Positions 1 to 8,580 of a stretch of 23,249 nt of DNA are shown here, piece by piece. The stretch covers positions 1-23,249 of the forward strand of contig JAUCBJ010001850.1 in assembly GCA_032718475.1 (NCBI GenBank). The letters are read 5' to 3'. The translations under genes and the position numbers were made by a program. The stretch's first letter is position 1. The number at the start of each line of letters is the position of its first letter. The DNA is from Nemertoderma westbladi. Its lineage: Eukaryota; Xenacoelomorpha; Nemertodermatida; Nemertodermatidae. The notes under the pieces were generated by a model. The model did not search any database, had not been told where the DNA came from, and worked only from the letters and a program-made list of their open reading frames with translations.

Positions 1-1094
1 CCAATATATTAACATCAGCCCCAGTACCAAACATAACACCGGTGGGGGGGGGGGGGGGGGGCAGGGTGACATTCCCCCACTACAAATATCCGCAGTATAG
101 ACAACCAAGAACAAACAAGTAGAGGAAACAAGTACAGTAGGGTGAGCTAGAGGAGAAAGATGGGAGAGATGAGAAGGGAACAGGGGGTGCTTTGAAATAA
201 GTAGGGCACGGGCGTGATGACGTGTTTGATGTAAGAGCAGGGTATGTTAACTAGGGTGGGTGCCGGGCACAAGAGGTGCCGGGCACAAGAAGTTAGCAGA
301 GTAGAGGTACTAGTAGAGTGGTTGTGGGCACCGCAAGCGCCACGTAGATGAATAAGGTAGTAGAGTTAGTATGAGTTAGCAATGTAGAGGTAGTAGTAGA
401 GTGGTTGTGGGCACCCCAAGCGCCACGTAGATGGAGGTAGTTGAGTTAGTAAGAGGGTACGTAGTACCGGTTAGTAAGAGTTAGTGGAGTTAGAGGTTAG
501 TAAGAGGGTAAGTAGTACCGGTTGTGGTTGTGGGCACCGCAAGCACCATGTAGATGGAGGTAGTTGAGTTAGTAAGGAGTTAGTAAGAGTAGTAAGATGG
601 TACGTAGTACCGTTAGTTAGAGGTAGAGAGTCAGTAGAGTTAGTAGAGGTAGAGAGTCAGTAGAGTTAGTAGAGGTAGAAAGTTAGTAGAGTTAGTAGAG
701 GTAGAGAGTCAGTAGAGTTAGTAGAGATAGAGAGTCAGTAGAGTTAGTGGAGGTAGAGAGCCAGTAGAGTTAGAGAGTCAGTAGAGTTAGAGAGTCAGTA
801 GAGCCAGGGAGTTAGTAGAGCTAGTGGAGTTAGCAGAGTTAGTAGAGCTAGTGGAGTAGAGCTAGTAGAGCTAGTGGAGTCAGTGGAGTTAGCAGTAAGA
901 GAGTAGAGACCGTAGAAGTAGTAGCTAGAAAGGGTAGATAGGATAATAGCACAGAACAGGGGCAAATAGAGATAACACAAAACTAAAAATAAAAGTTAAG
1001 AATATCAGGATCACCTCCGAACTACAGAAGGGCCTTCTAGGTGGCCTTCGAAGGTCTGGTAGACCACCCGGGGCTGGAGGGCGAGTCGGTGTAA
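1..1094. repeat. Low-complexity and tandem-repeat region, GA/GT-rich
   Basis: Begins with an 18-base poly(G) run at 44-61. From about 262 to 560 a longer unit recurs three times: it carries GTGGTTGTGGGCACC, then a CAAGC-CACGTAGATG stretch, at about 318, 399 and 527. A short doublet, GGTGCCGGGCACAAGA, is at about 262-290. From about 611 to 770 a 26-bp unit (core AGGTAGAGAGTCAGTAGAG) repeats at starts 621, 647, 673, 699, 725 and 751, then decays into shorter GAGTTAGTAGAG units up to about 900. The minus-strand open frames here are only reflections of the repeat. No gene is recognised. Confidence 0.8.
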
Positions 1095-1229
1095 TACAAC
1101 AGCCGGCATCTAGAAGACAGGGAGGTGGATACACAACAGAGCTGGGAGAAGTTGGAAGCGGATAGACTTGAGGGGAAGCGACTGGAAGAAGTCGCCAGGC
1201 GAGAAAGGCGGAGAGAGAGTAGTGAGTAG
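1095..1229 (+). pseudogene. Short charged open stretch, possible gag-like fragment
   Basis: A 44-codon open stretch follows an in-frame TAA (1092-1094) and ends at TAG (1227-1229). Its product is rich in Glu, Arg, Lys and Leu (for example KRLEEVARRERRRES), like a coiled coil. It lies upstream of, and in the same orientation as, the LTR at 2035-2588, and resembles in composition the charged minus-strand remnant at 4911-5937. If both belong to one inverted LTR element, this is a further piece of its coding region. There is no start codon and no family match, so chance is possible in this GA-rich DNA. Confidence 0.2.
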
Positions 1230-1996
1230 TAGGAATGAAACGCGTTATGTAGACGAACTTATAATATAATATATATAATAACGATAATTATAATCTTATA
1301 ATAATTATATAGTAATTCATATATTATACAGTATGTACCGTATTCAAGCACAACCTTTTTCCAATTAGCTACTGGGACTGGGGACTAATTGACTAGGGCG
1401 ACAGGACGGGACTTAGACGGCTCCCACTACGCACATGAGCGCACATGCGTGGGACCCGATAAGTGTGTGGTCATTAAACAACAGGGCGGAGCTCAGGATT
1501 TATTGTGAAAGCTCGTATCCTGCGGGATAAGAATCGTGCAGATGAGCACTACTGGGATACGAGTAGGAGGGGCACTTGATGGGACCACAGGCGTGGAGAG
1601 AGAGGAGTATGAGAGGAATGTGAGAAGAGTATGATAGGAGAACGCAAGAGAGATAGCGACAGAGTATAGAACGCGTGGAGGGAAGACGGGTGCAATTCAA
1701 GTGTGGGGAAGGAGGAGTAAGAGGTAGAGTGATGGACAAGGAGGTCCTAGAGTTAGAGTGGAGTTGGAGTGGTGAGAGTGTTGGGGAAACAAAAATTGTG
1801 TGAGAGAAGCGCACGATCGGCCCGACACGGGACGCCAGATGTCCTGGTGCAAGATGGACAAAGTTGCACCAAGGCGAGGGTAGCGATATCATACCCGTAG
1901 GGAGCGGCCTGGAAAGCCGGCTCCGAAAGAAAATAACTCCACCCCACACCTGATGGTAGATCGGGATCCAGCGGAATTGAAGCGCACTAGAGGTTG

Positions 1997-2025
1997 ATGC
2001 TATCTTCTCACTGGGAAGATAGCAT
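1997..2025 (+). other. Perfect hairpin just upstream of the polypurine tract
   Basis: ATGCTATCTTC (1997-2007) pairs perfectly with GAAGATAGCAT (2015-2025) across a 7-base loop: an 11-bp stem. It directly precedes the G-rich tract and LTR. It may be a structured 3' RNA element of the retrotransposon; the role is inferred. Confidence 0.5.
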
Positions 2026-2034
2026 GGGGGGGAG
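2026..2034 (+). promoter_or_regulatory. Candidate polypurine tract (PPT)
   Basis: GGGGGGGAG lies immediately before the TGTTAG start of the LTR. A purine run abutting the 3' LTR is the expected plus-strand primer of LTR retrotransposons. It identifies the 2035-2588 copy as a 3' LTR in plus orientation. Confidence 0.55.
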
Positions 2035-2588
2035 TGTTAGTGAATCAATTCCGCTAACCACCCCATAAAGTTGGCTTTAAGCAATATTGGGAGCACGAGG
2101 TTGATTGCCAATCAACCTCGTATCACCCCAACAAACGGGGACAAGAAACCCCAATGGACATACACACAATGGGGGTCAGGGGTTTATACCTCCGAGAGAG
2201 AGAGAGAGAATGACAGTAGCAAGGGGAAAACACTCCCAGGGAGATAAGGGCGAGAAGTGGGTTATTAGCCAATGGGGGGCAGGCATCGGCTGAGTAATGT
2301 AATACGGCCAACCAGTGCAATACATATTACCAGTCACTGTTTCTCATTTACTCATTCAGTTAGTCAGTACAGTCATGGCAGTACGGTGACAATTTAAGAC
2401 CGTCACCGCCGTCACCTATTTTACCGGTCAATACTGTGTTATCCGCTATTATATTTACATCGTTTACTCAGTCTTTATACATCTATTAAGAATATTGGAA
2501 CAGCAACAACAAACTCTTATCTTTTCCATCACGGTGCGGCTGACGCGTACATAAACCACACTGGTCGGGATCCTCCGATCCCGTCACA
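2035..2588 (+). repeat. Long terminal repeat, left copy (3' LTR, plus)
   Basis: A 554-bp block starts TGTTAG and ends CCGTCACA, the canonical TG...CA form. It is the near-identical reverse complement of 6801-7351, with only scattered differences such as GTGAATC against GCGAATC at the outer end. It holds a perfect palindrome with 11-bp arms (CGAGGTTGATT / AATCAACCTCG, about 2096-2120) and a GA microsatellite near 2190-2210. A PPT precedes it and ATACA (2589-2593) follows. The matching flank of the other copy is also ATACA read in that copy's orientation. The superfamily (Ty3/gypsy, BEL or other) cannot be told. Confidence 0.65.
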
Positions 2589-2656
2589 ATACAAAAAACT
2601 GTTAAAAAAACAAAAAAATACAATTTTTTAAAAATGTATTATGTATGTATTGTAAA
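2589..2656 (+). repeat. Half of an AT-rich MITE-like repeat (LTR flank)
   Basis: The 68 bases after the LTR match, in the same order, the sequence at about 7376-7441: ATACAAAAAA, TGTTAAAAAAA, ACAAAAAAATACAATTTTT, then ATGTATTATGTATGTA. The LTR therefore seems to have inserted into this repeat, leaving one half here and the other half beyond 7351. A 20-bp core (ATACAATTTTTTAAAAATGT) also occurs near 18350. Confidence 0.6.
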
Positions 2657-2680
2657 AATTGTAAATTATTACTTGAGTAC
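2657..2680. repeat. Left arm of a split palindrome around the LINE
   Basis: 24 bp, from AATTGTAAATT to TTGAGTAC, that are the exact reverse complement of 4315-4338. The two arms directly border the LINE fragment, so the pre-insertion site was a perfect palindrome centred on AGTACT. Confidence 0.85.
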
Positions 2681-4314
2681 TACTACTACTACTACTAGGT
2701 CGAGCGAACTCGGACAGTGGAAATGAGATCCTTCCAGGCTTCCCGATTCTCCATAGTTGTCGCAATTTCGTTTCTCCCAAGTTCAGTATCCCTTTCAAGC
2801 TGATCTATATATGTTATGGCCGGTTGTCCACGACTACGCTTTCCATGAGTTGGTTGCCAGAGAAGTAGATCTGGTATGACCTCGTCTTTACTTCACCAGC
2901 AGTGCCCACTGAATCTTAATCTGCGTTCACGGAGGGTGGTTGATGCAGGTGGTATTGTACCATAAAGCTCGGCGTTTGTCATGTGTTGTCTCCAGCTGAT
3001 GTTTAGGGCTGCCCTTAGTAGTCTTGTGTAGCAACCATCAATTCGTTGTTCAAGTGATTTAGTCAGTGTCCAGGTCTCACCCCCGTATAAAAATACACTT
3101 TCCACTGTGGCTCGAAAGAACTTGGTCTTCAGGTGCCTGGAGAGATCTGATTTCCAGATGGTATCCATTTTTGATGGAGCTACCCAAGCCTTTGCTTTCC
3201 TAACTTCTATGTCCTTTTTGCTACTCTCTATCCATGATCCAAGGTACTGGAAGTCATCGACCTGCCTTAGTTGATTATTATCAATAGTTGTCAAGTTTCC
3301 ATCAACATTAAAGGTCATGAATTCGGTCTTGGTAGCATTTATATGCAATCCAACCTCCTTAGCAGCCCTCTCCACTTTATTTAGTAGAAGCTGTGCATCT
3401 GCTAGCGTATTAGAGAGCAGGGCGATGTCATCCCCAAAGTCGGTGTCAGTGACTGTAGTTGCCGGATATCTACTACTTCTGCGTTCTTGAAGTGTGAATC
3501 CCAGATTTTCACCCTTTGTGGCCGTCCTCATTGCATAATCCAGCACAATTACAAATAGTAATGGTGCTAATGTGTCACCTTGCTGTACGCCAGCCAGGAT
3601 TGAGAAAAACTCAGTTTCACCATCTGGTGAGAGTACCTGCGCTTCTGTGTCACAATATAGCAATCCAATGCCAGCAACAATTACTTCTGGTATTCCATAA
3701 GCTCTTAGGATTTCAAGCATTTTACCTCTATGGATGGAGTCGAATGCCTTCTTGAAGTCCACAAAAGTCATGACTGCGGGGAGATTCTTTGACTTAATTC
3801 CTTCAATCAGTCTCCGTAGTGCAAGTATCTGAGCTATTGTTGATCTACTTGGTCGAAATCCGTTTTGGCTCTTACGCAGTAGTTTCTCTATGTGAGGCCT
3901 AATCCTATATAGAATCATTTTATTGTATATTTTGGCAGCTACCACAAGCAGACAGATCCCACGATAGTTTGTTGGTATGCCGAGGTCTCCTTTCTTGGGG
4001 AGAGGCTTTAGTTGACCTTTAGTCCAAATTGGTGGTGGCTTTTCCCCTTTTAACATCCGGTTGCAAACATTCAATAATGGTCTATTTAGCACTCCAGTTT
4101 TCCATACCTCCGCTGGGATTTCATCTAATCCACTCGCTTTATTATTGGACATGCTTTTAATGCTTCTTTGGAGTTCGGCAGGTGTGAAGTCCCCTGTTTC
4201 TATAGGTAGTGTCTTGTCATATATTTTCCTTGTAGGGCTGACCTCGATGTTTGGTGGCTGCCCAAGCAAGTTGCTGAAGTGATTTTTCCACTTCCCAACA
4301 CGTGACTACGTGAT
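2681..4314 (-). mobile_element. 5'-truncated APE-type LINE, minus strand
   Basis: A non-LTR retrotransposon fragment keeping the reverse transcriptase and C-terminal part of the protein. Reading on the minus strand, it starts abruptly inside the region just before the RT domain and ends with a TAG trinucleotide tail (2681-2697). The 5' truncation is usual for target-primed reverse transcription. A short AGTAC at both borders fits a target-site duplication. It is the same general type as the plus-strand LINE at 12954-16645 (shared protein motifs and TAG tail) but clearly a diverged lineage. Confidence 0.85.
2695..4305 (-). pseudogene. LINE reverse transcriptase (5'-truncated, disrupted)
   Basis: The main open stretch (4269 to 2893) gives 458 residues. 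RT motifs appear in order from the Met at 4269: NNKASGLDEIPAE (42-54), LPKKGD and NYRGICLL (90-108), QNGFRPSRST (135-144), TFVDFKKAFDSI with catalytic Asp (168-179), GVQQGDTLAPLLF (227-239), then DTDFGDD (275-281). The usual FADD box reads FGDD here; both Asp residues are kept. A cysteine-poor C-terminal region follows with YLGSWI, LYGGETWTLT and RLRFSGHCW. A TGA at 2893-2895 interrupts the frame; beyond it the frame stays open with recognisable LINE C-terminal sequence (LLLWQPTHGKRSRGQP) to a TAG at 2695-2697. The TGA fits a CGA-to-TGA change. Upstream of the Met, homology (GKWKNHF) runs to about 4305, where an in-frame TAG lies at 4306-4308. Endonuclease is missing, so the copy is inactive. 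Confidence 0.9.
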
Positions 4315-4338
4315 GTACTCAAGTAATAATTTACAATT
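4315..4338. repeat. Right arm of the split palindrome around the LINE
   Basis: 24 bp (GTACTCAAGTAATAATTTAC then AATT), the exact reverse complement of 2657-2680. It borders the 5' end of the LINE fragment. Confidence 0.85.
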
Positions 4339-4614
4339 ATAGCTAGTAATTTATATCTATAGCTATAGCCTATAGTCTCTAGTTATACCTATAGCTAGCC
4401 CGATCTAACATTTTAAAAAATGTTCTGGAATGCTATCGTTATGGTTAGTTGTTATGTATTCCAATTTTTTTTAATTAAACAATCATTTTAATATTTCTTT
4501 TTAAAAGAACAAATATTCTAGAATATTTTTTTTCTCGAAAATTGATAATAATAATGTTCTAGAACATTTGGTACATGTTCTTGAACATTTAATAAATGGT
4601 CTAGATCTTTCTAT
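4339..4614. other. AT-rich interval with TTCTAGAA palindromes
   Basis: No gene. Contains the palindrome TTCTAGAA at 4516-4523 and 4557-4564, relatives such as ATGTTCTTGAACAT near 4574, and TAGCTATAG repeats near 4340-4395. Confidence 0.6.
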
Positions 4615-4917
4615 CTCTGCCAGTTAGCTAGTACATCGGCCAGGCTGTCAGGCAGTACCCGAATGACCGTATAGGCCTATAGATTAAGATTAAATTATAT
4701 CAGTAATCAGTAGGCCTATACAGGTATAGGTCTGTCAGTCTGTAGATCTATGCTATCCGTTAATTGATTATGTAAAGCAGTAAAGAACCCCCCCCCCCCT
4801 GCTGAGCTATCTGCAAAATTAATTACGGCAAACTCAAGGCTAAATAACAAACAATGTTGCTCCGGTCCGGCTCCGGCCCCGGCTCCGGCACTTTTAGGTC
4901 TGGTCGAACCCTAGTTA
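4615..4917 (-). mobile_element. Truncated hAT-like non-autonomous copy
   Basis: Read on the minus strand from 4917, this starts TAGGGTTCGACC, runs through GGAGCCGG repeats, a poly(G) tract (the C run at 4788-4799) and TAGGCCTATA words, and matches the first 350-odd bases of the 794-bp element at 5965-6758. It lies in inverted orientation to that copy. The match stops near 4615; no distal terminus is found to the left, so the copy is truncated, perhaps by rearrangement. Confidence 0.65.
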
Positions 4918-5937
4918 TTACCCCCCCCCCCCCCCGCCCGTACGGTCACACCAGTCTTGGGTCTGTCGTCCGGTCCCTGAAAGTGGGGTATTAACAAACG
5001 TTCCTCTCTCTCCATCCTCTCGCAAACCTTGCTCGGCCAACTCTGTCTCTTTCGCAACCCTCTCAAGCTACCTCGCCTCGCGCTCCTTGCGCTCACTCGC
5101 CCTTCTTGCCTCACGCTCTTTACACTGACACACCAGATTTATTTCCAACACCCTTCTTACTTCCGCGGAGGATGTAGCAGACTTATCGGTTGCGACGGAC
5201 TCTCTCCGCCTTCCCGTCCTACTAACTTTCCCCCGCCTCCCGGAATTTTCTCCGACCGACGAGACCGAATCCTCGGGGTTAACCTCGGATTCGCCCTCCT
5301 GCGGTCCCCTCCAACCCACCAATTTTATTCCCCGGGCATCGACTAAGTATGGCCCTATGTACACTACACCGGGCTCCATACCCCTACATTCCCATAGCTC
5401 AAACAGTTCGCTGGCAACCCCTCTCGCCCTCTCGCTGGCTAGTTCTCCCTGCCCAAAACGCACTAGAGGTAATGAAAATGTCTGTTCGACTCACCTAGCC
5501 GCTTTTCTAACTTCACCTGGTCTATCTTGGCCCCTCCTTTGGCTTCTTTCAGTTGCTTCCGGGTCGCGGCGTAGGCTCGTCGGAGCCGGTCGCTGACCCC
5601 GACGTCCTCGTCGCTGACGTCTCCTCTATCCCTCCGTGTTCGGCGTCGTACCGGCGGCCCCACCGTCGCCGTTCCGGTGGGCCGTCCGTCGCCCTCGGCC
5701 TTTGGCTGGCCGGCGACATCGGCACATCGACCGCCGTCGTGTGTTGACTCGTCTCTCTCCTCTCTCCACTCGCTCGCACCTCGTTGTAGACGGCCCCCCC
5801 TCCTCTTGGATTGCCGGATCGTCTAGCGTCGACGAACCCGGCATTGTGGGTTGATACCGTCGCGTCGCGGCCTCGCGGATCGTTTGGTTATCGTCATCCG
5901 GGCTCCGCGGCGTTGTCGTCTCTTCTTTTCGACTCAT
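4911..5937 (-). pseudogene. Decayed gag-like charged protein (unrecognised family)
   Basis: Three minus-strand frames join end to end across GC-rich DNA unlike its AT-rich surroundings: MSRKEETTTPRSPDDD from 5937, an Arg/Pro/Thr-rich middle, then RLRRAYAATRKQLKEAKGG (about 5600-5540) and a stretch from 5462 to 5068 with ELFELWE, YIGPYLVDARGIKLVGWRG and a Glu/Arg/Lys-rich end (EREARRASERKEREAR). After a TAG (5068-5070) the same frame continues charged to 4911. A GTGAGT...CTCTAG segment at 5463-5494 would restore frame if spliced, but 32 bases is very short, so a frameshift is equally likely. The start lies downstream of the LTR at 6801-7351 once the hAT insertion is removed. That position and the charged, coiled-coil-like content suggest gag of the same LTR element. 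No zinc knuckle or protease was seen. Confidence 0.4.
4921..4935. repeat. Poly(C)/poly(G) tract
   Basis: Fifteen consecutive C on the plus strand, at the junction between the truncated hAT-like copy and the charged coding remnant. It may mark a rearrangement junction; see the poly(G) finding. Confidence 0.9.
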
Positions 5938-5956
5938 CCTTACTTCTGTCTACTCG

Positions 5957-5964
5957 GTGGCTAG
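5957..5964. repeat. Left target-site duplication of the hAT-like element
   Basis: GTGGCTAG, repeated exactly at 6759-6766. Eight bp is the target duplication length of hAT transposons. Confidence 0.8.
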
Positions 5965-6758
5965 TAGGGTTCGACCGGAGCAATTTTTTTTGCCGGAGCC
6001 GGGTACCGGACCGGAGCAACCTAAAAGTGCCGGAGCCGGGGCCGGAGCCGGACCGGAGCAACATTGTTTGTTATTTTGCCTTGAGTTTGCCGTAATTAAC
6101 TTTGCAGATAGCTCAGGGGGGGGGGGGGTCTCTTTACTGCTTTACATAATCAATTAACGGATATCTATCTAGTACAGTAGTAATAGCATAGATCTACAGA
6201 CTGACAGACCTATACCTGTATCAGTGTATAGGCCTACTGATATAATATAATCTATATTATATATACCTGTATACGGTCATTCGGGTACTGCCTGACAGCT
6301 GGACAGCCTGGCGAGGCGATGTACTAGCTAACTGGCAGACTGGATTGGAATGGAACTAATTCTGTTACTGGAGTACTGGTAGCAATTAAAGTTAGGTCTT
6401 GTAGTCTTGGGTAAGTGGAAGACTGTCAGACTCATAGGCCTACAGCTGTACAGCGAAAGACAGTCAGACAACAGGACAATGCAACAGCAATAGGCAGATA
6501 GGCCTACAGTGTTTAGCCTACGGCCATACCATAATACAGTCGGCAGTACAGTCTGCCAGTAGACGTTGATCAGTTCGCAGACGGACGTCCGGTGTCTGGC
6601 TGTATGTTTGCCTTGCCTATCCATGTAGCTATGCATCGTGCAGCACAAATACTTTTTGCCGGAGCTCCTGCACCTAATTTGACCGGAGCCGGACCGGAGC
6701 CGGACATGCCAAGTCCGGCCGGAGCCGGAGCCGGAGCCGGAGCTCCGGTCGAACCCTA
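5965..6758. mobile_element. hAT-like non-autonomous element, 794 bp
   Basis: Bounded by perfect 16-bp terminal inverted repeats (TAGGGTTCGACCGGAG at 5965-5980 and its reverse complement at 6743-6758) and a perfect 8-bp duplication GTGGCTAG outside. TAGGG-type ends plus 8-bp duplications are typical of hAT elements. Subterminal GGAGCC/CCGGAG repeats occupy both ends (about 5993-6060 and 6652-6748). The interior holds a 13-base poly(G) run (6116-6128) and several TAGGCCTA words. The 106-codon minus-strand frame at 6328-6648 resembles no hAT transposase, so the element depends on a transposase encoded elsewhere. It interrupts the leader of the gag-like gene. Confidence 0.8.
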
Positions 6759-6766
6759 GTGGCTAG
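6759..6766. repeat. Right target-site duplication of the hAT-like element
   Basis: GTGGCTAG, identical to 5957-5964. Confidence 0.8.
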
Positions 6767-6800
6767 CAGTCACAATTCGGCAGCTCCCAGAATTTAAGAC
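6767..6800 (-). promoter_or_regulatory. Candidate primer-binding region next to the 5' LTR
   Basis: On the minus strand, 11 bases after the LTR's terminal CA comes TGGGAGCTGCC. A TGG start close behind the 5' LTR is typical of a tRNA primer-binding site. I could not match it to a specific tRNA, so the assignment is tentative. Confidence 0.3.
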
Positions 6801-7351
6801 TGTGACGGGATCGGAGGATCCCGACCGGTGTGGTTTATGTACGCATCAGCCGCACCGTGATGGAAAAGATAAGAGTTTGTTGTTGCTGTTCCAATATTCT
6901 TAATAGATGTATAAAGACTGAGTAAACGATGTAAATATAATAGCGGATAACACAGTATTGACCGGTAAAATAGGTGACGGCGGTGACGGTCTTAAATTGT
7001 CACCATACTGCCATGACTGTACTGACTAACTGAATGAGTAAAAGAGAAACAGTGACTGGTAATATATATTGCACTGGTTGGCCGTATTACATTACTCAGC
7101 CGATGCCTGCCCCCCATTGGCTAATAACCCACTTCTCGCCCTTATCTCCCTGGGAGTGTTTTCCCCTTGCTACTGTCATTCTCTCTCTCTCTCGGAGGTA
7201 TAACCCCTGACCCCCATTGTGTGTATGTCCTTAGGGGTTTCTTGTCCCCGTTTGTTGGGGTGATACGAGGTTGATTGGCAATCAACCTCGTGCTCCCAAT
7301 ATTGCTTAAAGCCAACTTTATGGGGTGGTTAGCGGAATTGATTCGCTAACA
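6801..7351 (-). repeat. Long terminal repeat, right copy (5' LTR, minus)
   Basis: 551 bp reading on the minus strand from TGTTAGCG (7351) to CGTCACA (6801), nearly identical to 2035-2588 inverted. Its outer flank read the same way is ATACA (7352-7356 on plus is TGTAT), the same 5 bases that follow the left copy. The charged gag-like remnant follows it on the minus strand, making it the 5' LTR. The outermost 23 bases form an imperfect palindrome (GTTAGCG...CGCTAAC). Confidence 0.65.
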
Positions 7352-7505
7352 TGTATAATTAACATATATGTTAATTATACAAAAAAGTGTTAAAAAAAAA
7401 CAAAAAAATACAATTTTTAAAAAATGTATTATGTATGTATATATTTTTTTAACAGTTTTTTGTATAATTAACATATATGTTAATTATACAAAAAAGTGTT
7501 AAAAA
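7352..7505. repeat. AT-rich palindromic MITE-like repeat, tandem
   Basis: A perfect 28-bp palindrome (arms GTATAATTAACATA / TATGTTAATTATAC) occurs at 7353-7380 and again at 7462-7489, 109 bp apart, each followed by AAAAAAGTGTTAAAAA. Between them lies a segment with its own inverted ends (TACAAAAAAGTGTTAAAAAA near 7378 and TTTTTTAACAGTTTTTTGTA near 7447-7464). The left copy is split by the LTR; the missing half is at 2589-2656. Confidence 0.7.
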
Positions 7506-8580
7506 GTGTTGGCAGTACACAAACCCATTAGAGCAGTAGAGCGGAGTGTCACCCTGCCTTAAGAGCCAAGAGTGAAAAGACTTCGGGTTCCCCACCTTCT
7601 TGTCTCACATTCACCAATAAAATTGTACTTAAGGTACAAATTTCTAGCAGGCAGGGGACTGATTGCGTATGATGACGATGAGTTGATAATAATTCAATAT
7701 ATTATATATATACCGGTAAATCTCAGAGACTCAGATTCACTCTATTTCTCAACTAAATTAAACTAAACAAATTAAAAATAAACAAGATACAGCCAAATTT
7801 ACTTTTACCTTTATACATGTAATTATTAAATTCTAGAATGTGTTATTTAGCCTATTTTATAAGTTGGTTGGCAACAGCGGCATTCCTATCCAATATATAT
7901 ATTGCGTAGCTATTTATTCTTAAACAAAATGTTCCAGAACATTGTGTATTTATTACATTGAATAAATGGCCTCCAGCTGTCCAGGGAATGATAATTCTTG
8001 CAATCTTTGAACTCCTATACCGTATCTCAGTTGTTTCTCAACGAAATTTAGATATTGTTACATATTTCGAATCCTTGCAAGGCAAGCTTTCTAATGATAT
8101 TAAAAAATTACGACTAATGTGAAGAATGTCCACGATACGGAGGGTGCGATTTCGCAAAAGACACTTGTTTAAAACGCTTATAAAAAAAATTTAAAGACAA
8201 AATCGAAAATTCCGGCTTCGTGGGGTCATCGAGGGTGAGTGGAACTAGTGGTGTTTCAAATTTCAAGCAAAATAATAAAGATTTGTAGAAAAATCTGGGG
8301 GGGGGGGGGGGTCCGTGTCATCAGAAAATGACACTAAATTACGGGACATGGCTGCATGGTGTAATGTGTATAGCATAGCAATAACTGTATAGCAAAAGTC
8401 AGGCCTTATGTAACTCAGTAACTCTGTAACTGCTGAACTGACTATCCTATTCTGAGGGCCCTTTACACATTTAGGCCTAATCTAATTCAATTCAGTAATA
8501 AAAGTAACGCAATGCAATGCAGACAGACAGGTTAGAGAAAAACCTCAGAATTCTTAATTTTCGTGGTATAATTTGTGTTG
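7506..8580. other. Gene-free interval with a poly(G) tract
   Basis: Mostly unique AT-rich sequence. Notable items are TTCTAGAA at 7831-7838, ATGTTCCAGAACAT near 7928, and a 15-base poly(G) run at 8297-8311. The 64-codon plus frame at 7572-7766 has no recognisable features and I do not call it. Confidence 0.5.

Larger units (their letters stand above)
1230..2034 (+). other. Putative 3' internal region of the LTR element
   Basis: No recognisable gene in about 800 bases. A long minus-strand open frame at 1500-1949 is Ser/Pro/Leu-rich and looks like the shadow of GA-rich DNA. AT-rich sequence occupies about 1258-1335. AGCGGAATTGA at about 1970 is complementary to TCAATTCCGCT just inside the LTR. 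The segment ends in a hairpin and a purine tract right before the LTR, so I read it as the 3' end of the internal region. No integrase or RT motif was seen on the plus strand. Confidence 0.35.

Noticed and set aside
1500-1949. 149-codon minus-strand ORF
   Set aside because: Ser/Pro/Leu/His-rich composition is what GA-rich DNA gives on its complement; no motif, and the overlapping minus frame is equally open.
5965-5980. tRNA/SINE B-box (GGTTCGACC)
   Set aside because: It is the terminus of an element with perfect inverted ends and an 8-bp duplication, and there is no A-box at the proper spacing.
5553-6157. Several plus-strand ORFs in the GC-rich island
   Set aside because: They are shadows of the charged minus-strand remnant and partly run into the hAT-like element.
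6328-6648. 106-codon minus ORF inside the hAT-like element as a transposase
   Set aside because: Far too short, with no hAT dimerisation or catalytic blocks.
2035-7351. A 5.3-kb foldback DNA transposon with about 550-bp terminal inverted repeats
   Set aside because: The arms have TG...CA ends, a purine tract and a downstream coding leader, and their flanks match as ATACA only when each is read in LTR orientation. Outside the pair (2030-2034 against 7352-7356) there is no target duplication.
7572-7766. 64-codon plus ORF
   Set aside because: Random-looking residues in AT-rich sequence, no motif and no neighbour supporting it.
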